A stretch of 64,000 nucleotides of DNA from JAFAXD01 sp963760435 (GTDB lineage: Bacteria > Pseudomonadota > Alphaproteobacteria > Rhizobiales > Xanthobacteraceae), in contig CAVXDE010000002.1 in assembly GCA_963760435.1 (NCBI GenBank), positions 62,001 to 126,000 on the forward strand, read 5' to 3'. This document shows positions 17,489 to 26,147 of the stretch, one piece after another. The notes beneath the pieces are model-generated. The model was given only the letters and a program-made list of their open reading frames with translations. It was not told the DNA's origin and searched no databases. Positions within the stretch are counted from its first letter, which is position 1; each line of letters opens with the position of its first letter. Made by a program: the position numbers and the translations under genes.

Positions 17489-18607
17489 TCAACCCCTGGC
17501 CGCGGCGACGAATGGCCCGGCGATCACGTTCGATTCTTTGTGTTGATGTTGCTCGATCGGCAGCAGCGGCAGCAACAAATCGGCAACTCGGTAGGCTTCC
17601 TCGAGCAGCGGCAGGCCGGAGACGATAAACGTGTCAAAGCCGACGCTGCGATATTCGTCGATGCGCGCCGCCACGGTTTCCGGATCACCCACAATCGCCG
17701 TGCCAGGCCCGCCGCGGATCAAACCGAAGCCGGCCCATAGGTCGGGATAGATCTCGAGATCACGCGCGTGCCGGTGCGGCCGCTCGTAGACGACGGCATT
17801 CATGCGATGCTGGCCGACGGACTCCGATTGTTCGTTGCGTGCGCGCGTGAACGCGATCGCATCCTTGTCCATATGCGAATAGAGCCATTGCGCGGCCGCC
17901 CAGGCCTCCTCCTTGGTCTCGCGCACGATCAAATTGAGGCGGATCCCGAATTTGACCTCACGGCCGAGTTTTGCGGCCCGCGTTCGCACCTGCGCGATCT
18001 TCTCCGCAGCGAGTGGCGGCGGCTCGCCCCACGTCAAATATGTGTCGGCGTGCTTGGCCGCGACGTTCAATGCGGGTTCGGAGGACCCCGCGAAGAATAG
18101 CGTTGGATGCGGTCGCTGCACCGGGAGAAGCTCAAGCCGGGCATTGCGAAAGCGCACGTGCTGGCCTTCGAAGCTCACCGTCTCGCCGCGCATGAGTTGT
18201 TTGAACGCGGCCCAGTATTCGTCGGTGAGCCCATAGCGCTCATCGTGCGCGAGTTCGATGCCGTAGGGCGGCATTTGGTGCCGGTCACCCGTCACGATGT
18301 TGATGATCAGCCGCCCTTGCGAGAACTGATCGAAAGTCGCGGCCTGCTGCGCCAGCATCAACGGCGCGGTGATCCCCGGATGCACCGCGACGATGAACTT
18401 CATGCGCCGGGTCAGCGGAATGAGCGCCGATCCGAGCCCCCAGGCATCATGCGCCCCTCCGCCAGTCGCCAGCAGCGCGCCCGTATAGCCGAGGTGATCG
18501 ACGGCGCGTGCCAGCTGCGCGAGGTAGTCGAAATTGACCTCGCGTCGCCCTTGTTTGGCCCAGGGGTAAGCCCCGTCGTGGGGAATGAGGTACCAGTAGA
18601 GCTCCAT
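17489..18607 (-). CDS. Alkanesulfonate monooxygenase, SsuD-like
   Basis: A 372-residue LLM-class flavin enzyme close to SsuD: MELYWYLIPHDGAYPW, LLATGGGAHDAWGLGSALIPLT, GRLIINIVTGDRHQMPPYGI, HDERYGLTDEYWAAFKQL, GSSEPALNVAAKHADTYLTWGEPP, RARNEQSESVGQHRMNAV and the C-terminal GPGTAIVGDPETVAARIDEY. It would use reduced FMN and oxygen to release sulfite from an alkanesulfonate. It is the second gene of operon B, 18 bp after the cytoplasmic binding-protein-like gene and two bases before the SsuA-like gene. Confidence 0.92.
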   Translation of the reverse strand: MELYWYLIPHDGAYPWAKQGRREVNFDYLAQLARAVDHLGYTGALLATGGGAHDAWGLGSALIPLTRRMKFIVAVHPGITAPLMLAQQAATFDQFSQGRLIINIVTGDRHQMPPYGIELAHDERYGLTDEYWAAFKQLMRGETVSFEGQHVRFRNARLELLPVQRPHPTLFFAGSSEPALNVAAKHADTYLTWGEPPPLAAEKIAQVRTRAAKLGREVKFGIRLNLIVRETKEEAWAAAQWLYSHMDKDAIAFTRARNEQSESVGQHRMNAVVYERPHRHARDLEIYPDLWAGFGLIRGGPGTAIVGDPETVAARIDEYRSVGFDTFIVSGLPLLEEAYRVADLLLPLLPIEQHQHKESNVIAGPFVAAARG

Positions 18608-18625
18608 GCCGTGCCCCTGCTCGAC

Positions 18626-19513
18626 TCACGCGGCGCGGCGCGCTGCCGCCAGGGGTCGCGCGAGCGTTGCTTCGCGCACGTTCACTTTGCGCGGCAACAG
18701 CCCGAAACGGTGGAACAGGTCAGCGGCGCGCTGCTGCTGATCGAGAAACAGGTTGTCGATGGCCACGAGCCCCCAGGGCCGCGAGCGAACATGTGCTTCC
18801 CAACCTTGTGCATCGAGGTGATTACGCGCCGCCGCCGCGAGCTTGCGGCCGGCCTCGGCCGGATTGTGCTCGATCCAATGATCCGCAGCATCGAGTGCTT
18901 CAACAACAATCTGCAGGAGCTCCGGGTTCTGTTCAGCAAAAGCACGCCGGGCGAAGAACACCGAGGGGTTGCCGATCAGCTCTTGCGTGCGCACGATGAA
19001 GCGCAAGCCGCGGATCGTCTGCGGATTGTCCTCTCCGGTCGCCCAGGCGTCGATGCCGCCGGCGTGCAGCGCCTTGATGGCGAGCGGTTCCGGCAAATCG
19101 AGCGGCACGATCTCGTACCAGGCCAGATTGGCGCGATCGAGCGCGGTCGCGAGCAGGTGCTGATGCCACGAGCCGACCCCCAAGGCCACGCACTTCCCGC
19201 GCAGGTCAACCGCGCTGCGAATCGCACTGTCTTCGCGCACCAGGATGCCGCCGACCGGACGCGATTCCGAGCTCGCGATGTAAACCAGTGGAACCCCCTT
19301 GGCCTGCGCAGTGATCGGCGGCGTCGCACCGGTGCCGCCCACATCGATGATCTCGGCGCCGATGTAATCAACCGTTCGGGCGCCGCCCGCAACGTTGAAC
19401 CATTCGACCTCCACGCCCTGGCCTTGCAGCCGCAACTCCAGAATGCCGCTGGTGCTCAACACAAGTAGGGTCGGATTGTTGGAATGAAAGCCAAGTCTGA
19501 TTGTCGCGGGCAT
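18626..19513 (-). CDS. SsuA-like binding-protein-fold protein lacking a signal peptide
   Basis: A 295-residue protein starting directly with the first beta strand of the binding fold (MPATIRLGFHSNNPTLLVL). IIDVGGTGATPPITAQAKG and DLRGKCVALGVGSWHQHLL are typical of sulfonate-binding proteins. AAGGAG lies six bases before ATG 19513, which firmly sets this start, and the short upstream extension adds no hydrophobic segment. It therefore appears cytoplasmic. It could be a ligand sensor, a catalytic relative like DszB (although no CPVP cysteine motif is present), or a binding protein exported in an unusual way. It is the first gene of operon B. Confidence 0.82.
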   Translation of the reverse strand: MPATIRLGFHSNNPTLLVLSTSGILELRLQGQGVEVEWFNVAGGARTVDYIGAEIIDVGGTGATPPITAQAKGVPLVYIASSESRPVGGILVREDSAIRSAVDLRGKCVALGVGSWHQHLLATALDRANLAWYEIVPLDLPEPLAIKALHAGGIDAWATGEDNPQTIRGLRFIVRTQELIGNPSVFFARRAFAEQNPELLQIVVEALDAADHWIEHNPAEAGRKLAAAARNHLDAQGWEAHVRSRPWGLVAIDNLFLDQQQRAADLFHRFGLLPRKVNVREATLARPLAAARRAA

Positions 19514-19561
19514 GCCACGCTCCTTGTTCAAGTTCTGATCAAGATGAATGGCTATCGCTCA

Positions 19562-19600
19562 ATTTACATATTGTCTATCATTTTAATATATTATAATCTG
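19562..19600. promoter_or_regulatory. Divergent promoter/operator region, site 2 of 3
   Basis: An AT-rich stretch between the divergent starts at 19513 (operon B) and 19643 (desulfinase). TCTATCATTTTAATATA (19574-19590) matches the core palindromes of sites 1 and 3 except for one base in the right arm. TTGTCT (19571-19576) and a perfect TATAAT (19592-19597) with 15 bp between them make a plausible but short-spaced sigma70-like promoter for the desulfinase gene. The close position of palindrome and -10 fits a transcription factor site. Confidence 0.55.
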
Positions 19601-19642
19601 CAAGTTCGTTTCCTGGCTACGCTCCATCAGGAGGAAAATATC

Positions 19643-20687
19643 ATGACCCTCACGTTCGAAGCACCCGAGCGCCCGATCGTACAGCCTGCGCCAGTCAGCG
19701 AGTTGTGGTACACGCGCTGCCCGGTGCCGACCGCCTCGGGCGTTGCGCTTGAGCTTGGCTGGCTCGCGCACGAGTTTGGTCGCCTGGGCATCAAGCTCTC
19801 GTCCGTGCGCGATTCTGATGTGGCGGACGTTCGGCTTGCGCACTTCAGCCATTCGCTTCCAGGATTGTTTCGCGAGGGCGGCAATATCCCGGCGATCTGG
19901 GCGCGGTCGAACGGCCAGGATACGTCGGTGGTGGCGCTGACCTGGGTTGACGAATATCAGGCCATTCTGGTGCGGCCCGAGATCAGGGATTGCCACCCCG
20001 GCCGATCTGCGCGGCGCACGCATCGGGCTGCCACGACAAACGGGACAACGCATCGATTTCGCCCGCGCCATGTCGCTGCGCGGCATCGTGAGCGCACTGG
20101 AGCTTGGCGGACTGACCACGCAGAACGTCGCCCTGATCGACATTGCAAGCGAACAACCGGTCTTCGCAGGCGCGGAACGCAATGGGCGCTTCCATCAGCT
20201 CGAGGTCGAAGCGCTGGTCGCCGGACATGTTGATGCGATCTACGTGAAGGGCGCGGTCGGCCGCGGCAACGCACGCGAGCATCGGCTCGCGACCGTCGTC
20301 GATCTTGGTCGCCACCCGGATCCGCTGGTGCGGGTCAACAACGGCAATCCGCGTCCGGTCACGGTCGATCGGCGGACGGCGCGCGAGCGTCCCGATCTGG
20401 TCGCCCGCTATCTGTCGGTGCTGATCCGCGCCGCCAACTGGGCCGAGGATCACGCGAGCGAGGTGACAGCCATCGTCGCACGCGAGGTCAATCGCCTGCC
20501 GGACGACGTGCACGCCGGCTATGGGCCTGACCTCTCTCGCTCCTTTGGCCTCGATCTCTCACCGCGGCGGATCGTCGGATTGGCGCGGCAGAAGGATTTC
20601 CTTTTGCACTGGGGCTTCATCCCCTACGACTTCGACATCGATGGCTGGATCGACGACGTCCCGCTCAGCATCGCGCAGGGGCTCTAA
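19643..20687 (+). pseudogene. DszB-like sulfinate desulfinase, frameshifted
   Basis: The repaired protein has about 347 residues; DszB of Rhodococcus IGTS8 has 365. Residues 23-31 read YTRCPVPTA, matching YSNCPVPNA of DszB with the nucleophile Cys27 (here Cys26). HFSHSLPGLFREGGNIPA matches the HFTYDQPAYTRFGGEIPP segment of DszB, keeping the His60 and Arg70 equivalents (His67, Arg77) at the same spacing. DszB cleaves an aryl sulfinate to sulfite in the 4S pathway. An extra base near 19982 breaks the frame: ILVRPE should continue SGIATPADLRGARIGL. GAGG lies eight bases before ATG 19643. There is no signal peptide. It is divergent from operon B and convergent with operon C. Confidence 0.82.
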
Positions 20688-20691
20688 GCCC

Positions 20692-21484
20692 CTACGCATC
20701 CTCTCCGGGGCGAGAGTCGCGCAGAAGCTCGCGCAGGATCCGGCCTTCGAGCCTTGCGACCTCGCCGGCGCCACGTTCGCGCGGACGCGGCAGATCAAGC
20801 CGCAGGTTGAGCGCGATAACGCCGTTGTCGATGACAACCACGCGGTCTGCCAGCGTAATCGCCTCGGCGACATCGTGCGTCACCAGGATCGCCGTGAAGC
20901 CTTGCTCACGCCAGACCCGCTCGAGCAGTTGCTGCATCGAAATTCGCGTAAGCGCATCGAGCGCGCCGAGCGGCTCATCAAAGGCAAGAATCTTCGGGCG
21001 GCTGACCAGGGCGCGCGCCAGCGCGACACGCTGTTTCTGGCCGCCGGACAGAACGGAAGGCCAATCCCGCCGCGCGCTTCGAGCCCGACCTCGCGCAGTG
21101 CCGCGCGCGCCTGATCGCGAGCGCCTGGCGCATTGCGCGTTTCCCCAAGGCCAACTTCAACGTTGGCAAGGACGCGCGCCCAGGGCAGCAGTCGCGGCTC
21201 CTGGAACATGACGCGTGTGACGGTACGTTCAGGAATAGCAGCCTCCTCACCACCGAACCGGATGGTGCCGCCGTCGGACGATCAAGCCCGGCCAGCAAGC
21301 GCAGGAACGTGCTCTTGCCGCAGCCACTGCGGCCAACAACAGCAACAAATTCACCGGCGGCAACGTCGAGATCAACACCGCGCAACACCTCGTTGGCGCC
21401 GAACGATTTACGCAACCCGCGGATCGTGACTGACAAGCCGGCCGCAGGGAGCGGCGGAGATCTGAGCCTCAGGCGCAGCGTCAA
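20692..21484 (-). pseudogene. ssuB: Sulfonate ABC transporter ATP-binding protein, two frameshifts
   Basis: Three frames are needed. The first has LSVTIRGLRKSFGANEVLRG and Walker A GRSGCGKST. After GLDRPT (near 21270) the second frame gives GGTIRFGGEE, TVTRVMFQEPRLLPWARVLANV and LREVGLEARGG. Near 21060 the third frame gives SVLSGGQKQRVALARALVS, LAFDEPLGALDALTR and LVTHDVAEAITLADRVVV. Each break is consistent with one missing base. All ABC motifs are intact across the frames. The start is probably TTG 21484, as no ATG is nearby. It is the last gene of operon C and its end nearly meets the end of the desulfinase gene. Confidence 0.88.
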
Positions 21485-21512
21485 CCAGCCTCAATACAGG
21501 GGCATTCGCAGC

Positions 21513-22305
21513 TCATGCGGGGTTCTCATGTTTCTGAAAGGCCGGATGCCAGGCGAGGAAAATGCGTTCGAGCAGACGCGCCGAGCTGTCGGCGAGCTTG
21601 CCCAGAGAGCGCGTAGATCAGGATGCTGAGCACCACCACGTCGACCAGCAAGAACTCGCGCGCTTGCATCGCCATGTAGCCGATGCCCGATGAGGCAGCG
21701 ATCGTTTCGGCCACGATCAGCGTCAGCCACATGATGCCGAGCGCGTAGCGCAAGCCCACGAAGATCGAGGGCAAAGCGCCCAGGCAGGATCACGCGCAGG
21801 AACAGGCTGCGCGGCGACATCCCATAGGTGCGCCCCATCTCCACCAGTTGCGGATCGACCGAGCGGATGCCGTGCTGCGTGTTGATGTAGATCGGGAAGA
21901 AGACGCCAAGCGCGACCAGGAAGATCTTCGCTTCCTCGCCGATACCGAACCAGAGGATCACCAGCGGAATCAGCGCCAGATGCGGGATGTTGCGTACCAT
22001 CTGCAAGGTGCTGTCGAACACCTGCTCGCAGCGATGCGACAGCCCATTGGCGAGGCCGAAGGCAAATCCGATGCGCGCCGCCGATGGCAAAACCCGCAAG
22101 CGCGCGCCAGGCGCTGACCCAGATGCTGCGGAACAGCTCACCGCTCACGAGCAAACGCCATGCGGCTGCGGCGACATCAGTCGGCGCGGGCAGAAACCGC
22201 GTCGCAATCAGCATCGACGCGGCTTGCCAGACCAGGATGATCGCGGCCGGCAAGCAGCCACTGAATGAACTGGTCCGGCCGCGGGAATGCGATGCGCACA
22301 CTCAT
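21513..22305 (-). pseudogene. ssuC: Sulfonate ABC transporter permease, four frameshifts
   Basis: The start ATG 22305 overlaps the stop of ssuD as ATGA, and the N-terminus MSVRIAFPRPDQFIQWLL continues in another frame as PAAIILVWQAASMLI. Further shifts near 22075, 21785 and 21590 are needed to follow AIGFAFGLANGLSH, LALIPLVILWFGIGEEAKIF, PSIFVGLRYALGIMWLTLI and finally LGKLADSSARLLERIFLAWH, ending at the TGA at 21513-21515. Each shift equals one extra base, and the length of 793 bases agrees. The EAA-type loop and membrane segments of SsuC are otherwise complete, with no extra stops. Confidence 0.87.
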
Positions 22306-23480
22306 GACTGGGCCGTTTGTTGGCGCGGTGGGAGCAGATCATTGGCGATGGTCTCGCCGAATGGGCCAGTATTGACCGCTGATCGTGCGCTCCCTCGGGC
22401 TTCTGCGCCAGTGGCAGCAGCGGAAATACAAGTTCGGCGAAACGGTAAGCTTCCTCGAGATGCGGATAGCCTGACAGGATGAACGTATCGATCCCCAGCG
22501 CCATGTATTCCCGCATCCGCGCCGCGACCGTCTGCGGGTCACCGACCAGCGCCGTACCGGCACCGCCGCGCACCAGCCCAACGCCGGCCCACAGATTGGG
22601 ACTGATCTCGAGTTTGTCGCGGCGGCCTTGGTGCAGCGCCAGCATGCGGCGCTGTCCGACCGAGTCCATGCGCGCGAAGATCGCCTGCGCACCCGCGATC
22701 GTCTTGGCATCGACGTGGCGGATCAGGTCTTCGGCCGCTTGCCAGGCTTCGGCGTTGGTCTCGCGCACGATCACATGCAGGCGGATACCGAAGCTGAGCT
22801 TGCGGCCGCGCGTCCGCGCGACGGCCTCGACCCCGCGAATTTTTTCGCGCAACCTGCTCCGGCGGTTCGCCCCAGGTCAGATATTTGTCGACCGTGTCAG
22901 CCGCGACATCTATTCCGGCATCAGAGGATCCGCCGAAATAGAGCGGCGGACCTCCCGCTTGCGCCGGCGGGAACAGCAGGCGTGCGTCTTCCACCTTGAT
23001 GTGACGGCCATTAAAGTCGACCCGTTGACCGGCGAGCAGACCCTTGTAGATGGCGAGGAACTCGCGCGTCACCTCGTAGCGCTCATCGTGCGACAGGAAG
23101 ATGCCGTCACCCTTGTTCTCGATCGGATCGCCACCCGTAACCACATTGATCAGGAGGCGGCCCGAGGACACGCGATCGAGCGTGGCGGTCATGCGCGCCG
23201 CCACACTGGGGCTTTGCAATCCGGGCCGCACCGCCACCAGGAAACGCAGCCGTTCGGTCAGAGGAGCCAGCGCTGAAGCAATGATCCAGGAATCTTCGCA
23301 GCTGCGCCCGGTCGGTAACAAAACGCCGAAATATCCGAGCTCATCCGCAGCCTGCGCGATTTGGCGCAGGTACTTCAGGTTGACGTTACGCGCCCCAATG
23401 GAGGTTCCAAGGTGACGGCCATCCCCATGCGTCGGTAGAAACCACAGGACTTGGGCGTGCGTGGGCTGATGCACACTCAT
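22302..23480 (-). pseudogene. ssuD: FMNH2-dependent alkanesulfonate monooxygenase, frameshifted
   Basis: The first 210 residues are in one frame: VLWFLPTHGDGRHLG, LLPTGRSCEDSWIIASALAP, GRLLINVVTGGDPIENKGDG, HDERYEVTREFLAIYKGLL and YLTWGEPPEQ. One extra G near 22847 moves it to a second frame with LREKIRGVEA, MDSVGQRRMLALHQGRRDK and GGAGTALVGDPQTVAAR. A second shift near 22385 restores VNTGPFGETIANDLLPP before the TGA at 22302-22304. This is the closest of the three monooxygenases to canonical SsuD. Its start ATG overlaps the ssuA stop by four bases. Confidence 0.9.
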
Positions 23481-24418
23481 GATCCGGTTCTCCGCACCTG
23501 CGTGGCGACGACGATCGGTTTGGGGATGAGACCGAGCGCGTGGAAAGCGTCGGCAATGCGTTGTTGCTCAGCGACGACCTGCGCGTCGAGCGGCTTGACC
23601 CCGTAGCTCTGCCGCGCCAGCGCGACTTCGAGGATCGGCGCAGGAATGCCGATCGACGGGCTCAATTCCTGAGCAACGGCTTTGGTGTCGTCCTTGGCCC
23701 ACTGGTCGATATCACCGACCGCCCCGAGCACTGCATCGACAATCTGCGGGTTGGCGTCGGCGAATTTCTGCCCGGCGATATAAAATTGATGGTTGGCCAC
23801 AAGGCCCGTCCCATCAACCAGCACGCGTGCCCCGGCAGTCTTTTCAGCGGCGGCCTGAAATGGATCCCAGATTGCCCAGGCATCGACAACGCCGCGCTCG
23901 AATGCCGCTCGCGCGTCCGCGGGGGCGAGAAACGCCGGCTCAATGTCGGAATATTTGATCCCGGCGTGCTCAAGGGCTCGCACCAACAAATAGTGCACAT
24001 TCGCGCCCTTGTTGAGCGCAACCCGCTTGCCCTTGAGATCACTGACGCTTGCAATCTTGCTGTCCTTGGGAACCAGGATCGCCTCGCCTTTGGGCGCTGG
24101 AGGCTCGTGCGCCACGTAGACGAATGGCGTGCCTGCGGCTTGGGCAAAGATGGGCGGCGCCTCGCCCACGCTGCCGAAATCAATTGCTCCGGCATTGATG
24201 GCTTCCAGCAGCGGCGGACCAGCCGGGAATTCGGTCCAAGCAACCTGGAAGCCCAGCGGGGCGAGGCGCCGTTCGAGATCGCCCTTGCCTTTGAGCAGGA
24301 CGAGATTGCCATATTTCTGATACCCGATGTGGACGACCTTATCCGCCGCCTGTGCGGTGAATGACACCAGGACTGAAGCGACGAGGGTCAGTGCGGCGAT
24401 GCCGATGCGAGATTTCAT
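23477..24418 (-). CDS. ssuA: Aliphatic sulfonate-binding protein
   Basis: A 313-residue periplasmic protein with a clean Sec signal (GIAALTLVASVLVSFTAQAADK). SsuA hallmarks are VVHIGYQKYGNLVLLKGKGDLERRL split over two strands, AGAIDFGSVGEAPPIFAQAAG, DLKGKRVALNKGANVHYLLV and DARAAFERGVVDAWAIWDPF. It delivers alkanesulfonates to the SsuBC importer encoded downstream and is the first gene of operon C. The intact frame here contrasts with the broken ssuD, ssuC and ssuB that follow. Its promoter region holds site 3 about 165 bp upstream. Confidence 0.93.
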   Translation of the reverse strand: MKSRIGIAALTLVASVLVSFTAQAADKVVHIGYQKYGNLVLLKGKGDLERRLAPLGFQVAWTEFPAGPPLLEAINAGAIDFGSVGEAPPIFAQAAGTPFVYVAHEPPAPKGEAILVPKDSKIASVSDLKGKRVALNKGANVHYLLVRALEHAGIKYSDIEPAFLAPADARAAFERGVVDAWAIWDPFQAAAEKTAGARVLVDGTGLVANHQFYIAGQKFADANPQIVDAVLGAVGDIDQWAKDDTKAVAQELSPSIGIPAPILEVALARQSYGVKPLDAQVVAEQQRIADAFHALGLIPKPIVVATQVRRTGS

Positions 24419-24945
24419 CGAACGATCCTCTCTCTGCGAATAGGCGCGGCGGCGACGTTCCCGGGAGGAGGAAGGAGTCAGGCCGCCGCTTGCGAGGTCA
24501 GGACTGTGGGGCAGTCCAAATGGCCTCGCGGACGACGATCGCGCGCCTTGCGATCGCCTGGATTTCCGCGGTTATACTATTTGTCTATGAATTTGATAGA
24601 GTATGTGTATTCAAAAAAGCCAAGCTTCGCAGGATTTAATTTCACCGACCAATCGCAAAACAGAAAGCGCGTTGGAAGTCGTGGGTTGCGGAAGCCGCGC
24701 GATGTTCGTGCTCCGTCGCTACAACCGTCTTGGAGCGCTACCGCGCACCATACCAAAACTTAATTTGAGTTCATGTCCCCGACCCCACGTAATCCCGGGT
24801 TGGCGCCGTTGTGGCAGCCCAACCAAGCGGTTGCAGGGAACGCGTCCGCTTTGCCGGCGTTCCCGTGGGAGGCCGGTTCGGACCGGGGCCGAAGGGTTCG
24901 CCCCATTAACGTGCGCGCGCGAGATCGGTTTCGAGCGGGACCGAG
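24419..24945. other. Intergenic region between ssuA and the efflux operon
   Basis: About 527 bases between divergent genes. Apart from site 3 no gene, RNA or repeat was recognised. Open frames here are short and lack family features. The efflux operon promoter should lie in the part near 24700-24940, but no clear -35/-10 pair was seen. No regulator gene for the efflux pump is present. Confidence 0.5.
24571..24606. promoter_or_regulatory. Candidate operator/promoter for ssuA operon, site 3 of 3
   Basis: TCTATGAATTTGATAGA (24584-24600) is a palindrome with 5-bp arms and a 7-bp centre, matching sites 1 and 2; TTTGTCTAT overlaps its left arm. On the minus strand, TATAAC (24576-24571) lies seven bases downstream of the palindrome and is a plausible -10 without a good -35, as expected for an activator-dependent promoter. 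The ssuA start is about 150 bp downstream. Confidence 0.55.
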
Positions 24946-26147
24946 ATGAAAACGAAGGACTGTTCTGATCGGAATTGCGGCACTCGCGATCGCGGGAGGC
25001 TCTGGGGTGGCGCTATGGCCCGGGCTTGATGTCGCCCGGCCCCCCTGCGGTTCACGCCGCGCCTGCGATTCCCGTCACGGCCGGCATCGCCGAGGCACAA
25101 GACGTTCCAGTCTATATCCAGGGGCTCGGCACCGTGCAGGCGTTCAACACGGTCAACGTGCGCAGCCGCGTCGACGGGCAGATCACCAAGGTGTTCTTCA
25201 AGGAAGGGCAGGACGTCAAAACCGGCGACCCGCTGTTTCAGATCGATCCGCGCCCATTCCAGGCGGCGCTCGATCAGGCCAAGGGTACGAAAGCAAAGGA
25301 CGAAGCGAGCTTGCGGGGCGCGCAGCTCGATCTGCAACGCTATTCCAAGCTCATGCCCTCGGGCTTTCAGACCCAGCAGCAATACGACCAGCAAAAAGCA
25401 ACGGTCGGCCAGTTCCAGGGTGCGGTGCAGGCGGACCAGGCGCAAATCGACACCGCCCAGCTCAATCTCGATTACGCGACGGTGCGCTCGCCAATTGACG
25501 GCCGTACCGGGCAACGCCTGGTCGATATCGGCAATTACGTGCAGGCGACGCAGAACATGAATCTCGTCACCGTCACCCAGCTCAAGCCGATCTATGTCAG
25601 CTTCACCTTACCGCAGACCGAGCTTGATCCGGTGCGCCAGGCCGATGCGAGCGGCGAGCTTGCGGTGGAAGCCTATGGACAGGACAACAAGACATTGCTG
25701 TCGCATGGCAAGCTGAGCTTGATCGACAATCAGGTCGATGTCGCGACCGGCACGTTCCACCTGCGGGCGACCTTCGACAATATCGATCTGCGGCTGTGGC
25801 CGGGCGAGTTCGTCAATGCCCGCCTGGTGCTCTCGACCAAGAAGAACGCGGTGACCGTTCCGGCCGAAACCGTGATGCAAGGGCCGCAGGGCGCCTATGT
25901 GTATGTGATCAAACCAGATGATACGGCCGATCGACGTCCGGTCACGGTGGCGATGACGCAGGAAGGCCGCGCGATCATCGATAAGGGACTGTCGGCCGGC
26001 GAGCACGTCGTCGTGGAGGGTCAATATCGGGTCACCCAAGGCGGCAAGTTGCAGATCCGCGGCGGCCCGGGTTCCAATAATGTGGCGGAGGGTTCGACAC
26101 AGACGACCAGCCAAAACGCGGGCTCGGGACGCGAGCCCACGCAATGA
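24946..26147 (+). CDS. RND efflux membrane fusion protein (MdtA/MexE type)
   Basis: A periplasmic adaptor. Main frame: PVYIQGLGTVQAFNTVNVRS, the lipoyl-like half GQITKVFFKEGQDVKTGDPL, a hairpin coiled coil, TVRSPIDGRTGQRLVDIG, a beta-barrel, and a polar tail. The membrane anchor is not in the main frame: ATG 24946 starts MKTK and, after removing one G near 24960, reads TVLIGIAALAIAGGSGVALW, a good signal anchor that joins the main frame near 25015 after a second shift. So the N-terminus is probably mis-sequenced or broken; the in-frame alternative is TTG 24975. Four-base overlap with the pump gene. Confidence 0.85.

Noticed and set aside
22208..22852. Separate gene starting MREKIRG
   Set aside because: It is the second frame of the broken ssuD; the motifs join across a one-base shift.
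6444..24418. Island as a recently integrated mobile element
   Set aside because: No integrase, transposase, tRNA target or flanking repeat was seen, and base composition matches neighbours except in the operators.
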